Of a stretch of 64,000 nt of DNA, positions 7,303-16,739 are shown in pieces. The stretch lies in NCBI RefSeq assembly GCF_003112555.1, contig NZ_BEWB01000006.1, positions 124,001-188,000 of the forward strand, given 5' to 3'. Position 1 is the first letter of the stretch. Each line of letters begins with the position of its first letter. The position numbers and the translations under genes were made by a program. The stretch comes from Streptomyces coelicoflavus. GTDB lineage: Bacteria > Actinomycetota > Actinomycetes > Streptomycetales > Streptomycetaceae. Under the pieces are notes generated by a model. That model made no database searches. It was not told the origin of the DNA and saw only the letters and a list, made by a program, of their open reading frames with translations.

Positions 7303-9783
7303 TCACTCGCGGGCGACCGCGCGACGGCGGCGCGGCAGCAGGGTGGCGGAGGTGAGGGACGCCGCCGTGGTGAGGGCCGCGCAGGTGGCCGCGGTGGTGG
7401 TGACGGCGGTCCACGGGAGGACCGGGGCGGCGGGGACCGCGAGCAGGTGCAGGGCCGCTGCCATGCCCGCCAGGTTGAGACCGGCGACCAGCAGGCCCAG
7501 GAGGGCGCCCACCGCAGTGACCGTCAGGGACTCGACGGCGAGCAGCCGCAGCACCTGTCGGTCGGTGGCGCCCGTGAGGCGCAGGACCGTCAGGTCGCGG
7601 ACCCGGTCGGACGTGGCCGTCAGCATCGTGTTGACCACGGAGATCCCCGTGTAGAGCAGGGCGATGCCCAGGACCAGGAAGAGACCGGCCCGCGTCGTGC
7701 CCCGGGCACCGGGGGAGGCGGCCGCGGCCCACTCGTCGCCGCTCGCCACCCGTCCGCCCACCGGCGTCACCGCCCCGCGCAGCCCGGCGGCCACCGCGGC
7801 GGGGTCGGCGCCGTCGGCGAGGGCGACGTCCACCCGGTCGACGGGGGCGCCGACGGCGTTGGCCGCGGTGACGTAGACGCCGTTGTCGCCGGTGCCGGTG
7901 TGCATCACGGCGGCGATGCGCAGGGTCTTCCGCGTGCCGTCCCCGAGCCAGATCCGTACGCTCCGGCCGACCGTGTGCTCCGCCCACTCCTCGTTCACGA
8001 CGATCGAGCGGTCGTCGAGGTCGGACACCCTGCCCGCGGCGAGCGGGAGCCGGGTCGTGGCGGTGAGGGCCTCGGGGTCGGCGACGGCACGCGCGTCGGA
8101 CCTGATCAGGGCCACGCCGTCCTCCAGGGCGTACACCGCGGTCGACGAGGTCGGGGAGACCTCCGCCCCGGGCACCGCGCGCAGGCGGTCCACGGTCGCC
8201 GCGTCGAAGCCCGTACCGGACGGCGCCGTGACCACGAAGGCGGCCGCGGTCCGCTCCCGGACCTCGGCGGCCTTCGCCTCGTCCAGGGTCGCGACGGCGC
8301 CGAGCAGGGAGCCCGCGAGCGCGACCGTGACCAGCACCGGCGCCGCGACGGCCGAGGTACGGCGGACACCGGCCGCCGTGTTCTCCCGGGCCAGCAGGCC
8401 CGTGGCGCCCGGCAGCCGGGCCGGCAGCCAGGTGAGCAGCCGCACCGACGGGCGCACCACGGCCGGTGCGAGCAGCGCGACCGCGGCGATCAGCAGCATC
8501 GGGCGGGTCACGTACGTCTTGCGGTGCAGCAGGTCGCCGGGGTCGCCGGACAGGGCGAGCACGAGCGTGACCAGCGCGGTCAGCAGCAGCCCCGCCCCGC
8601 ACACCCAACGTCCCCGGGTCATCGTCCCGGTGTCGACGGAGGCCTCGCGCAGGGCCTCGACGGGGCCGGTGCGGCCCGCCCGCCACGCCGCAGCCGTCGC
8701 GCCGGACAGGGCGACGGCGAGCCCCGTCCAGAACGCCATGTGGTACGGCCAGGTGTGCTCACCGATGGTGAACCACGCCGGTGCCAGGCCCTCCTCCACC
8801 ACCTGTGCCGCCAGATGCGGCGCGGCGTACGCGCCGAGCAGGCAGCCGGTCGCGGACGCGAGCACGCCGACCGCGAGGGCCTCGGCCAGCACCGTCCGGC
8901 GCAGCTGCCCCGGCGTCGCCCCGGCCGTGCGGAGCAGCCCGAACTCCCGGCGCCGCTGCGCCACCGCGAAGGCGAAGGTGGACGCCACGACGAACACCGA
9001 CACGAAGGCGCTGACGCCGCCGGCCGTGCCGAACAGGGCGTTGAGGGCGGTCAGCGCCTCGCGGTCCCGGTCGGGATCGGCGTCCGCGTACCGCCGGTCG
9101 TCCCCGGCGAGCACCCGGACGCCCGCGCTGCCCGGCACCGAGTCCCGTACGGCGTCCCGCACCGCCTCCCGTACGGCGGACACCTCCGCGTCGACGGCGA
9201 GCTGCACGCTGACGGGGGCGACCGCGGTGGCCCGCTCGTCGGTGAAGAAGACGGCGTCCTCGAAACCGAGGCCCGGCACGGTCCCCACCACCCGCAGCGT
9301 GCCCCGGTCCGTGCGCACCCGGTCGCCCGGCGCGGCCCAGCCGCCGGTGACGACGACCTCGTCGGAGGCGCGGGGCGCGCGGCCCGCGTCGATGCGGTAC
9401 GGGGCGAAGGCGGCGGTGGACCAGGGGTGGCCCACCAGATCGCCGGGGCCGCGGTCGCCGCGGACGTGGACCGGGAAGGAGCGGTCCTCGACGACGGGGC
9501 CGAGGTCCTTAAACCGGGCCGTGAGCGCGTCCGGCACGGGGCGAGGCCGTGCCAGTTCCTTCGTGCGCTCCCCGGAGGGTGTTTGCACGCGCAGGGTGTC
9601 CTGCCCCCGGACCACCACCGGCGCGGCGGCGAACCGCTCCGGCGCACGCTTCGGCGCGTCGAGCGAGGAGGCGAGGGCCAGCCCCATCACGGTCAGCAGC
9701 GCGGCTCCGAGCGCCAGGGCGATGAAACTGCCGGTGAAGGCGAGCCGGCGGGTGCGGAGGGTGTGTAGGGCGGTGGTCAGCAC
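7303..9783 (-). CDS. FtsX-like ABC transporter permease
   Basis: Protein of 826 residues with the layout of large MacB/FtsX-type permeases. An N-terminal membrane helix (RRLAFTGSFIALALGAALLT) is followed by a long extracytoplasmic domain, a first FtsX block (about residues 260-400), another helix pair, a second extracytoplasmic domain, and a second FtsX block at the C-terminus. The GTG start at 9783 has GGAGG five bases upstream; the longer in-frame ATG at 9978 adds only proline-rich low-complexity residues. The ATPase gene lies upstream on the same strand. The substrate is unknown; such exporters often handle peptides, lipids or antibiotics. Confidence 0.88.
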   Translation of the reverse strand: MLTTALHTLRTRRLAFTGSFIALALGAALLTVMGLALASSLDAPKRAPERFAAAPVVVRGQDTLRVQTPSGERTKELARPRPVPDALTARFKDLGPVVEDRSFPVHVRGDRGPGDLVGHPWSTAAFAPYRIDAGRAPRASDEVVVTGGWAAPGDRVRTDRGTLRVVGTVPGLGFEDAVFFTDERATAVAPVSVQLAVDAEVSAVREAVRDAVRDSVPGSAGVRVLAGDDRRYADADPDRDREALTALNALFGTAGGVSAFVSVFVVASTFAFAVAQRRREFGLLRTAGATPGQLRRTVLAEALAVGVLASATGCLLGAYAAPHLAAQVVEEGLAPAWFTIGEHTWPYHMAFWTGLAVALSGATAAAWRAGRTGPVEALREASVDTGTMTRGRWVCGAGLLLTALVTLVLALSGDPGDLLHRKTYVTRPMLLIAAVALLAPAVVRPSVRLLTWLPARLPGATGLLARENTAAGVRRTSAVAAPVLVTVALAGSLLGAVATLDEAKAAEVRERTAAAFVVTAPSGTGFDAATVDRLRAVPGAEVSPTSSTAVYALEDGVALIRSDARAVADPEALTATTRLPLAAGRVSDLDDRSIVVNEEWAEHTVGRSVRIWLGDGTRKTLRIAAVMHTGTGDNGVYVTAANAVGAPVDRVDVALADGADPAAVAAGLRGAVTPVGGRVASGDEWAAAASPGARGTTRAGLFLVLGIALLYTGISVVNTMLTATSDRVRDLTVLRLTGATDRQVLRLLAVESLTVTAVGALLGLLVAGLNLAGMAAALHLLAVPAAPVLPWTAVTTTAATCAALTTAASLTSATLLPRRRRAVARE

Positions 9784-9907
9784 GGGGGCCTCCGGCCGGG
9801 TCGGGGTGGATGGTGACGGTGCGGGCGCGGGGCGCGGGTGCGGGGTGCGGGCGCGGGGTGTGGGGCGCGGGGTGTGGGGCGGCGTCGGTGGGGTGTCCGG
9901 CGTTGCC

Positions 9908-9956
9908 GGGTGCCTCCCCCAGCGCCTGAACGGCCTGGGAGGTACCCCCAGCGCCC
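9908..9956. repeat. Streptomyces-type intergenic inverted repeat
   Basis: The spacer between permease and ATPase genes contains two imperfect copies of a GGTNCCTCCCCCAG/CTGGGAGGTACC-type motif in opposite orientation around cgcctgaacggc. I have seen closely similar elements scattered in Streptomyces intergenic regions, so it is probably a dispersed repeat and not a gene-specific operator. Confidence 0.4.
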
Positions 9957-10017
9957 ACCCGTGCCGCCCCAGCGGCACGACTGCCCGCAGCGGGGGGAGG
10001 AAGGAGGAGGAAGAGGG

Positions 10018-10758
10018 TCAGCTTGCGGCCTTTTCCAGGTGGGTCAGGTGGGTGGCGACCGTGTCTGCGGTCGGGGTGGCGAGTTCGCCGTGCACGTGGC
10101 CGTCGACCAGGAACAGCACGCGGTCGGCGTAGGAGGCGGCGACCGGGTCGTGGGTGACCATGAGGACCGTCCGTCGGGCGTCGTCGACCATGGCGCGCAG
10201 CAGCGTGAGCACCTCGCGGCCGGTGCGTGAGTCCAGCGCCCCCGTCGGCTCGTCGGCGAACAGCACCTCCGGGCGGGTGATCAGTGCGCGGGCCAGGGCG
10301 ACGCGTTGCTGCTGCCCGCCGGAGAGCTCGGTCGGCCGGTGCCGGGCGCGGTCGGCCAGACCGACCTGGTCCAGTACCTCGCGCACCCGGCCGCGTGGCG
10401 GGCGGCGGCCGGACAGCCGCAGCGGGAGCGCCACGTTCTGCGCGGCGGTCAGGGACGGCAGCAGGTTGAACGCCTGGAAGACGAAGCCGACGCGTTCGCG
10501 CCGCAGCAGCGTCAGCCGCCGCTCGCTCAGCCCGGTCAGCTCGGTGCCGCCCACGACGACCGATCCCGACGTGGGCCGGTCGAGTCCGGCCGCGCACTGG
10601 AGCAGGGTCGACTTGCCCGAGCCGGACGGGCCCATCACCGCGGTGAACGTGCCGCGCGCAAAGGCGAGGGAGACGTCGTCGAGCGCCGTGACGGCGTTGT
10701 CTCCCAGGCCGTACCGTCTGCTGACGGAGCGCATGCGGACCGCATGGTCGCTGGTCAT
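10018..10758 (-). CDS. ABC transporter ATP-binding protein (MacB/LolD type)
   Basis: Protein of 246 residues, usual for LolD/MacB-type ATPases that pair with FtsX-like permeases. Walker A is GPSGSGKST (about residues 43-51), the Q-loop is VFQAFNLLP, the signature is LSGGQQQR, Walker B is VLFADEPTGALD, and the H-switch is VTHD. Start ATG at 10758 gives MTSDHAVRM; the longer frame to 10860 lacks family similarity. It precedes the permease gene by about 230 bases and is divergent from the sensor kinase, which suggests that the two-component pair controls it. Confidence 0.92.
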   Translation of the reverse strand: MTSDHAVRMRSVSRRYGLGDNAVTALDDVSLAFARGTFTAVMGPSGSGKSTLLQCAAGLDRPTSGSVVVGGTELTGLSERRLTLLRRERVGFVFQAFNLLPSLTAAQNVALPLRLSGRRPPRGRVREVLDQVGLADRARHRPTELSGGQQQRVALARALITRPEVLFADEPTGALDSRTGREVLTLLRAMVDDARRTVLMVTHDPVAASYADRVLFLVDGHVHGELATPTADTVATHLTHLEKAAS

Positions 10759-10922
10759 CTGTCCCCACTTTCCGGTCGGTGGCGCGGTGCCTTCACGAAA
10801 CCGCGCGGGGCGGCACCGGCGCAGTGCGGCAGGGCCGAGAAGAGGGGTGGGGCAGGCCATACCCCCGGGACGCCCACTGGACCGATGGCCCGGACGGGCG
10901 CACGGGTTCTACGGTGATCCGC

Positions 10923-12224
10923 ATGCACCCCCGCCCCCGCACCGTGTGGCAGGCCCTGTCCGCCCGCGGCTACCTGCTCTCGCCCTGGCCCTGGCGTGCC
11001 GTCGCCTACCTGGTGACCGGGGCGGTGGCCGGCGCCGTGACCCTGGTGGGTCTCGTGGCCGCACTCGCCGTCGGGGGTGTACTCGCCGTCGTCCTGGTGG
11101 GGCTGCCGCTGCTGGTGCTCACCGCCCTCGCCGGCATCCCGGTGGCCCGCATGGAACGGCACCGGCTGCGCCTGATCGACCGCGTCCCCGCCCCCGCCCG
11201 GGCCGTGCGGCAACCGCCCGCCACCGGTCCGTGGCCCTGGCTGAGCACGCGGCTGGTGGAGCGGGCGACCTGGCGGGAGCTGGGCCACGCGCTCCTCTTC
11301 GCCGTCCTGCTCTGGCCACTGGACGCTCTGGCAGTGGCCTTCGCCCTGGCCGCGCCCCTCTCCGTCACCGCCACCCCGTTGCTGATGGCCACGGCCGGCG
11401 GCGGCGAGGAGGCGAAGGTCCTCAAGCAGTGGACGGTCACCACCTGGCCGGCCGCGTTCGGCGTCGGGGCGCTCGGGCTGCTGCTCCTCGCCCTCGGCAC
11501 CTACGCGCTGGGCCTGGCGGCGGGCGCGCGGGCCGAGCTGGCCCGCGCGCTCGTGGGCGCCCCGCGCGAGGGCGGCCCGGAGGCCAGGGTCGTCGAACTC
11601 GCCCGTTCCCGCGTCCGGTTGGTGGACGCCTTCGAGGCCGAGCGCCGCCGGATCGAACGCGACCTGCACGACGGCGCCCAACAGCGCCTGGTCGCCCTGA
11701 CGATGGCCCTCGGCCTGGCCCGCCTGGACGCGCCGCCGGGACCGCTGGCCGACCAGTTGGCCAAGGCGCACGGCGAGGCGGGCCGGGCACTGGAGGAACT
11801 GCGCGAGCTGATCCACGGCATCCACCCCAAGGTCCTCGCCGACTACGGCCTGCCCGCGGCCGTCGCCGACGCCGCCGACCGCTCCGCCGTCCCCGTCGAC
11901 GTCGCCCTGGAACTGCCCGGACGGCTGCCCCGGGCGGTGGAGGCCGCCGCGTACTTCGTGGTGCGCGAGGCCCTCGCCAACGTCGGCCGGCACAGCGGCG
12001 CCGAGCGGGCGGAGATCTCCGGCGGCCACCGCGACGGACGGCTGGTCCTCCGGATCCGCGACGACGGCCGGGGCGGGGCCGACGCCGCGGTGGGCAGTGG
12101 GCTGACCGGACTCGCCGACCGGGTGTCGGTCCTGGATGGCAGACTCTCCCTGTCCAGCCCGCCGGGCGGACCGACCCTGCTGAGCGTGGAGATTCCTTGC
12201 GAGTGGACCGAACGCTTCGCGTAG
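10923..12224 (+). CDS. Sensor histidine kinase, HisKA_3 type
   Basis: Protein of 433 residues. The N-terminal half has four membrane segments in a Streptomyces sensor-domain layout. A dimerisation/phosphoacceptor segment follows with RDLHDGAQQR (His249 by my count), then a HATPase domain with the N-box REALANVGRHS and G-boxes DDGRGG and GSGLTGLADRV. A -10-like TACGGT lies exactly 7 bases before the ATG and there is no Shine-Dalgarno, so the mRNA may be leaderless; a GTG at 10914 is the alternative. The response-regulator gene overlaps its 3' end. The target is probably the adjacent ABC exporter. Confidence 0.9.
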   Translation: MHPRPRTVWQALSARGYLLSPWPWRAVAYLVTGAVAGAVTLVGLVAALAVGGVLAVVLVGLPLLVLTALAGIPVARMERHRLRLIDRVPAPARAVRQPPATGPWPWLSTRLVERATWRELGHALLFAVLLWPLDALAVAFALAAPLSVTATPLLMATAGGGEEAKVLKQWTVTTWPAAFGVGALGLLLLALGTYALGLAAGARAELARALVGAPREGGPEARVVELARSRVRLVDAFEAERRRIERDLHDGAQQRLVALTMALGLARLDAPPGPLADQLAKAHGEAGRALEELRELIHGIHPKVLADYGLPAAVADAADRSAVPVDVALELPGRLPRAVEAAAYFVVREALANVGRHSGAERAEISGGHRDGRLVLRIRDDGRGGADAAVGSGLTGLADRVSVLDGRLSLSSPPGGPTLLSVEIPCEWTERFA

Positions 12225-12856
12225 TGCTGGCCGAGGACAGTGTGCTGCTGCGGGACGGTCTGACCGGCCTGCTCGCCCGCTTCGGACACGAGGTCGTGGC
12301 GGCCGTCGGCGACGCCGAGGCACTCGTCGCGGCCGTCACGGAACACGCCCCGGACATCGTCGTCACCGATGTCCGCATGCCGCCCGGCTTCCAGGACGAG
12401 GGCCTGCACGCGGCGGTGCGGCTGCGCGAGGAACGGCCCGCCCTGCCCGTGCTCGTCCTCAGCCAGTACGTGCAACGGACCTACGCGTCCGAGCTGCTGG
12501 ACTCCGGTGACGGCACCGGCGTCGGCTATCTGCTCAAGGACCGCGTCGGCCAGGTCGAGCAGTTCGTCGACGCGCTGGCCGAGGTCGCGGACGGCGGCAC
12601 GGTCGTCGACCCGGAGGTGGTACGCCAGTTGCTGCGCCGCCGCCGGGACCCGCTGGAGCGGCTCAGCCCGCGCGAGCGCGAAGTGCTGGCCCTGATCGCG
12701 GAGGGCAGGTCCAACGCGGCCGTCGCCCGCGAACTCGTCGTCTCCGAGGCGGCGGTGGGCAAGCACATCGGCAGCATCCTCGCCAAGCTCGACCTGCCCC
12801 CGGCGACCGAGACCCACCGCAGGGTGCTGGCGGTGCTGACGTATCTGCGGGCCTGA
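12197..12856 (+). CDS. NarL/LuxR-family response regulator
   Basis: Protein of about 219 residues. The receiver domain has the acidic pair ED (13-14), phosphoacceptor Asp58 in VTDVRMPP, and the conserved lysine in LLKDRV. A LuxR helix-turn-helix follows (LSPREREVLALIAEG ... VGKHIGSILAKL). The best start is TTG at 12197, with GGAG five bases upstream; GTG at 12203 is possible but too far from that site. It overlaps the kinase gene by 28 bases, implying translational coupling. It probably regulates the divergent ABC exporter. Confidence 0.9.
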   Translation: MRVDRTLRVVLAEDSVLLRDGLTGLLARFGHEVVAAVGDAEALVAAVTEHAPDIVVTDVRMPPGFQDEGLHAAVRLREERPALPVLVLSQYVQRTYASELLDSGDGTGVGYLLKDRVGQVEQFVDALAEVADGGTVVDPEVVRQLLRRRRDPLERLSPREREVLALIAEGRSNAAVARELVVSEAAVGKHIGSILAKLDLPPATETHRRVLAVLTYLRA

Positions 12857-13001
12857 CGCAGCCTGCGCCCGAGGGCCGATGCACGGCGGCGGGTGTACGG
12901 GTTCGGTCACAAAAATCGCACGGAACGGCACTGCCCCTCCATATGTCGGCACGATGGAGCGCCAAAAGCCCCGACCGCACCGCGACCAGGAAAGTGTGCC
13001 C

Positions 13002-14120
13002 GTGAGTTCCGTCCCGCCCTCCGACCGTTCCGACGACGAACCGGCCCCCTCCATATCCGACGAGCAGTTGGATGCCTTCCTGCGGGAGGCCGCCGAGGAC
13101 GGTGGACGTTCCGCTCCCAAGGAGCCGTCGGCGCGGGCGCGGATGGTGACGGCACGGCTGCGGGAGCAGGAGGAGCCGGCGCCCTGGCGTGGCCCGCAAC
13201 CCGCCCCGAGGCGTCGGCGCCGGTGGGGTGCGGTCGTCGGCGTGGTGGCGCTGGCGGCGGTCGCGGTGATCGCCCTGCGGCCCTCCCTGGTCACGGACCA
13301 CTTTCCCGGCGGGGACGCGGAGGCCGCCGCATCGCCGACGCCGCTGGCCGCCGAGACGGCGCGGCCCACCGGCGCACCCGGGGGGAGCGACGGGTCGGAG
13401 CAGGCCACGCGCGAGCACCCGTTCCGCGGCTCGCCCGCCCTGCGCTGGGCCGACGGCGCCGACGCCATCGAGGTGCCGGAGGCCGAGGCGGTGGCCGGGA
13501 TGAGCAAGGCCGACGCGGAGCTGGCCCTGCGGCGCACCAAGGAGTTCCTGGTCGCCGCCAACCTGGACCCGGACGTGATCGCGGGCGGGCGGCCCGAGAA
13601 GGCGCTCGGCCTGCTCGACCCCCAGGCGCAGAAGGACCTGCTCCCGGACCAGCGGCGGGGACTGCGCGAGCCGTCGCGCGAAAACGACCCCGTCGGGCTG
13701 TTCAGCCGGTTCGACCCCGACGAGGTGCGGCTCGCGGGCGACGTGGTCAAGGTGCGCGGGCGGATGTCGCTGGCCGGCGGGAAGCCGGGCGAGATCAAGG
13801 TGCACGCCGACTACACCTTCGTGTACCCGCTGGTGAGGGCCGACGGCGGCGACCACGTCGAGCGCACCATCGTGCGCCGCCAGATCACGACGCTGCTCCT
13901 GGACCCCGACCGCTGGTACGCGACGCCGGGCAGGCTCGCGATCCACGAGTACAAGGTCAACACGTTCAACACCGCGTGCGCCGTGTACGACGGCTACCTG
14001 CACCCCGTCTTCCCCGAGGACCGGAAGCAGGGGACGGGCCCCTCCGTCGACCCGTACGACCGCAGCGGCGGGATGAGGGACACGCAGGGGGAGGAGTGCG
14101 GCACAGTCACCCGCACCTGA
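13002..14120 (+). CDS. Hypothetical single-pass membrane protein
   Basis: Protein of about 372 residues. It has an acidic cytoplasmic N-terminus, a basic patch (RRRRR) followed by one membrane helix near residues 75-95, then an Ala/Pro/Thr-rich linker and a large extracytoplasmic domain of about 240 residues with two cysteines near the end. GTG at 13002 is chosen because AGGAAAG lies seven bases upstream; an ATG at 12954 is an alternative. Layout resembles Streptomyces anti-sigma-like or cell-envelope proteins, but I recognise no domain. It is convergent with the protease gene. Confidence 0.65.
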   Translation: MSSVPPSDRSDDEPAPSISDEQLDAFLREAAEDGGRSAPKEPSARARMVTARLREQEEPAPWRGPQPAPRRRRRWGAVVGVVALAAVAVIALRPSLVTDHFPGGDAEAAASPTPLAAETARPTGAPGGSDGSEQATREHPFRGSPALRWADGADAIEVPEAEAVAGMSKADAELALRRTKEFLVAANLDPDVIAGGRPEKALGLLDPQAQKDLLPDQRRGLREPSRENDPVGLFSRFDPDEVRLAGDVVKVRGRMSLAGGKPGEIKVHADYTFVYPLVRADGGDHVERTIVRRQITTLLLDPDRWYATPGRLAIHEYKVNTFNTACAVYDGYLHPVFPEDRKQGTGPSVDPYDRSGGMRDTQGEECGTVTRT

Positions 14121-14234
14121 GGACCCTGAAACCCGAGGACCACGGCCGCACGACGACGTGACCGGGCCCGGGCGCTCTCCCTCACGCACGCCCGGACCCG
14201 TCCCCCGTTGTCCCCTGTGGGGGTCAGTGGGGTG

Positions 14235-15611
14235 TCACACTCGCTGCCACAGTGCGGGAACGTTCGGCGGCTCCCAGCCCGCGTAGGCCTGGTGGCCCTG
14301 GAGGCAGCGGTAGGTGGCGCCGCCGTACGTCACGGTGTCGCCCGCCTGGTAGACGGTGCCGGCCGCCCAGGTGCCGCCGGGCTCCTCGCCGCCGTCGTCA
14401 CCGCCGCCGTCGTCGCCGCCGGTCGTCTTGAGCGTGAGCCCGTAGTTCTGGAGCAGCGCGTTGATCGGCTGGAAGAAGGTCTCGCCGCCGGACCGGCAGT
14501 CGCCGGAGCCGCCCGAGGTGACGCCCTGCGCCTGGCTGCCCGAGATGAAGGACCCGCCGGAGTCACCGGGCTCGGCGCACACCGTGGTCCTGGTGACCGG
14601 GGAGATGGTGCCTTCCTGATAGGTGACGCTGGTGTTGAGCTGCGCCACGGTGCCGCAGTGCCAGCCGGTCGTCGAGCCGGAACGGCAGACGGACGCGCCG
14701 ACCGGAGACACGGTGGAACCGGTGACCTGGACGTTCTGCCCACCGGCGCCGAGCACGTACGGGGTCGCCGTCCAGCTGGAGTTGGTGGCCACCCACGCCA
14801 TGTCGCGGCCGGGGAAGATCGAGCCCTGGAAGGTGCCCTGGGCCACCCGGTTGGAGCCGGTCGTACTGGAACCGGCCCGGCCGCAGTGGCCCGCGGTGGC
14901 GAAGCCCTGCTGGGTGCCCTTGGTGACCGGGAAGCCGATCGAGCAGCGGCTGCTGTTGTTGATGTAGTACGCCTCGCCGCCGCGCAGGTCGTAGAAGGTG
15001 CGGGGCCGCTCGGTGCGCTTCTCGACGCGGGAGAGGGAGTCGTCGACACCGGCCGCCGCGAGCAGCTTGTGGGCCGCGGCCGGGCGTATCGCCTCGACGA
15101 CGACGGTGTTGGTGCGGGTGTCGACGTACCAGACGGGCGCGTCGGCGGTGTTCAGACCGGCCGCCGCCTTGTCCATGCGGGCCTTGGCCGCGTCCAGGTC
15201 GGCGAGCGAGTGGCGTACGACCTTCGCCTCGGCACCGCGGGCCTCGATCGCCGCGACGTCGGCCGCGTCGGTCGTCGCCACGGTCAGGGTGCCGGACTCG
15301 GCACCGCGCACCCAGGCGCCCGCGAAGTCCCCGCCGAGCGCGGCCCGCAGCCGGCCCGCCGTGGCGCCCGCGTCGGCCTCGTTGGCGAGGCGCCGCTCCG
15401 CCTGCCGGCGGTCGAGGCCGAGGTCCCGCTGCATCGCCTTGAGCAGAGCGGGCGGCGCGGCGTCGGTGCGCAGGGTCTCGGCCGCGGTGGGGGCCGCGTC
15501 GACGGGTGCCGTTCCGGCGCTCGCGGAGCCGCTGAGCCCGGCCACGAGCAGGGCCGCGGTCGCGGCGACGGCGGCACCCATGGCTCTGTGGTGTCGGTGT
15601 CGGTGGTGCAT
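14235..15611 (-). CDS. Secreted streptogrisin C-like serine protease
   Basis: Protein of 458 residues: signal peptide (1-32), alpha-lytic-protease-type propeptide (about 45-205), chymotrypsin-fold S1 protease (about 206-395), a Gly/Asp linker (398-412) and a C-terminal chitin-binding module of CBM5/12 type (414-458, with WAAGTVYQAGDTVTYGG). Catalytic residues are His242 (ATAGHC), Asp270 (GRDMAW) and Ser351 (GDSGG). The mature start FYDLRGGEAYYI resembles streptogrisin C. The start ATG has AGGAG about seven bases upstream. The propeptide acts as a folding chaperone in this family. Likely role is extracellular protein degradation on chitinous substrates. Confidence 0.93.
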   Translation of the reverse strand: MHHRHRHHRAMGAAVAATAALLVAGLSGSASAGTAPVDAAPTAAETLRTDAAPPALLKAMQRDLGLDRRQAERRLANEADAGATAGRLRAALGGDFAGAWVRGAESGTLTVATTDAADVAAIEARGAEAKVVRHSLADLDAAKARMDKAAAGLNTADAPVWYVDTRTNTVVVEAIRPAAAHKLLAAAGVDDSLSRVEKRTERPRTFYDLRGGEAYYINNSSRCSIGFPVTKGTQQGFATAGHCGRAGSSTTGSNRVAQGTFQGSIFPGRDMAWVATNSSWTATPYVLGAGGQNVQVTGSTVSPVGASVCRSGSTTGWHCGTVAQLNTSVTYQEGTISPVTRTTVCAEPGDSGGSFISGSQAQGVTSGGSGDCRSGGETFFQPINALLQNYGLTLKTTGGDDGGGDDGGEEPGGTWAAGTVYQAGDTVTYGGATYRCLQGHQAYAGWEPPNVPALWQRV

Positions 15612-15727
15612 GGGGGATCTCCTCGGTCTCGGTGGGGAGGTGCCGAAACCGTAGGGAGGGACGCCCGGCCGCCATAAGAGCTCAGTCGTCCCTCTCCCCG
15701 GTGTTATGGAAGGCCGCGCACGCGACC

Positions 15728-16675
15728 TCACGGAACCCGGTGCGCCGACATCCACTCCGTGTAGCTGTCGCTGTTCGCCGCCACGCTCGCGTGCGCCATG
15801 CGGGCCTGGGAGAGCACGGCGGCGGCGGTGTCCTGCCGCTGTGTCGCCGCGTGCCAGCCCAGCAGGTGCCGCCAGGTCAGCGGGGTGCCGGTGAGCGGCC
15901 GGGTCACGACGCGGGGGGTGGTCGGAAAGGTGGCCCGGCACAGGCCGACCGCCCGCCCCACCTGCACCAGGTGCACGACGGAGGCGGTGTCCGTCTCGTA
16001 CATGCGGCGCGGGGTGAAGCCGGCGCGGGCGCAGGACGCGGTGAAGCAGTCGCCGAAGCAGCCGTCGCCGGGTACGCAGGCCCACTCCTCGTCCGCCAGC
16101 TCGGTCAGGTCCACCTCGGTCCGGTCGGCGAGCGGATGTCCCTCGGGCACCATGACGAACACCGGGTCCACCGCGACCTCCCGCCACACCAGCCCCTCGG
16201 CCGCGGGCGGCGACGCGGTGCCGCAGGTCCCGACGAGGGCGTAGTCCAGCCGCCCTTCGGCGAGTTGGCCGGCCAGCTCCCGCTCGGACCAGGAGGTGCA
16301 GGTCGTCATCCGGGCGTCGGGTGCCACACCGGCGAGCCGGTCGAGGAGGGCGCCCAGTAAGGGCCCGTGGGTGCCGCCGATCCGCAGCCGCTCCGTCGTA
16401 CGCGGCGCGCGGGCGAACCGGGCCGCCTCCTGCTGCAACTCGGTCACCGCGGGCAGCACGATCCGGCTCCGTTCCAGCACCAGTTCGCCCAGCGCGGTGG
16501 CCCGTACTCCGTGCCGTCCCCGGACGAACAGCGCGCCGCCCAGGGCCCGTTCGATCCGCTTGAGCTGTGCGCTCAACGCGGGCTGCGCGAGACCGAGAGC
16601 CGTCGCCGCCCTGGTGAGGCTCCCGGCGTCGGCGATGGCCCGGACCGTCTTGAGATGCCGCAACTCCAGCTCCAT
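15728..16675 (-). CDS. LysR-family transcriptional regulator
   Basis: Protein of 315 residues, typical of LysR regulators. The N-terminal winged helix-turn-helix (MELELRHLKTVRAIADAG ... AQPALSAQLKRIE) covers about residues 1-65, followed by a two-lobed effector-binding domain. Cysteines in CVPGDGCFGDCF are notable but may be structural. It is co-directional with the protease gene downstream, 116 bases apart, so it may control the protease. The inducer is unknown. Confidence 0.9.
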   Translation of the reverse strand: MELELRHLKTVRAIADAGSLTRAATALGLAQPALSAQLKRIERALGGALFVRGRHGVRATALGELVLERSRIVLPAVTELQQEAARFARAPRTTERLRIGGTHGPLLGALLDRLAGVAPDARMTTCTSWSERELAGQLAEGRLDYALVGTCGTASPPAAEGLVWREVAVDPVFVMVPEGHPLADRTEVDLTELADEEWACVPGDGCFGDCFTASCARAGFTPRRMYETDTASVVHLVQVGRAVGLCRATFPTTPRVVTRPLTGTPLTWRHLLGWHAATQRQDTAAAVLSQARMAHASVAANSDSYTEWMSAHRVP

Positions 16676-16739
16676 GAGGGGAGCTTGCGACGCGCGGAGG
16701 ACGGGGGCAAGGGGTTGGTACGGACCTGTGGAGGAAACT

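Noticed and set aside
5873..8686. Minus-strand open frame opposite tuf and the permease
   Set aside because: It is composed of Arg/Gly/Pro-rich and Leu/Asp-rich shadow sequence and has no family motif.
10154..12196. Upstream extension of the response-regulator frame
   Set aside because: It crosses the kinase gene in another frame and is Arg/Pro-rich; the gene starts at 12197 or 12203.
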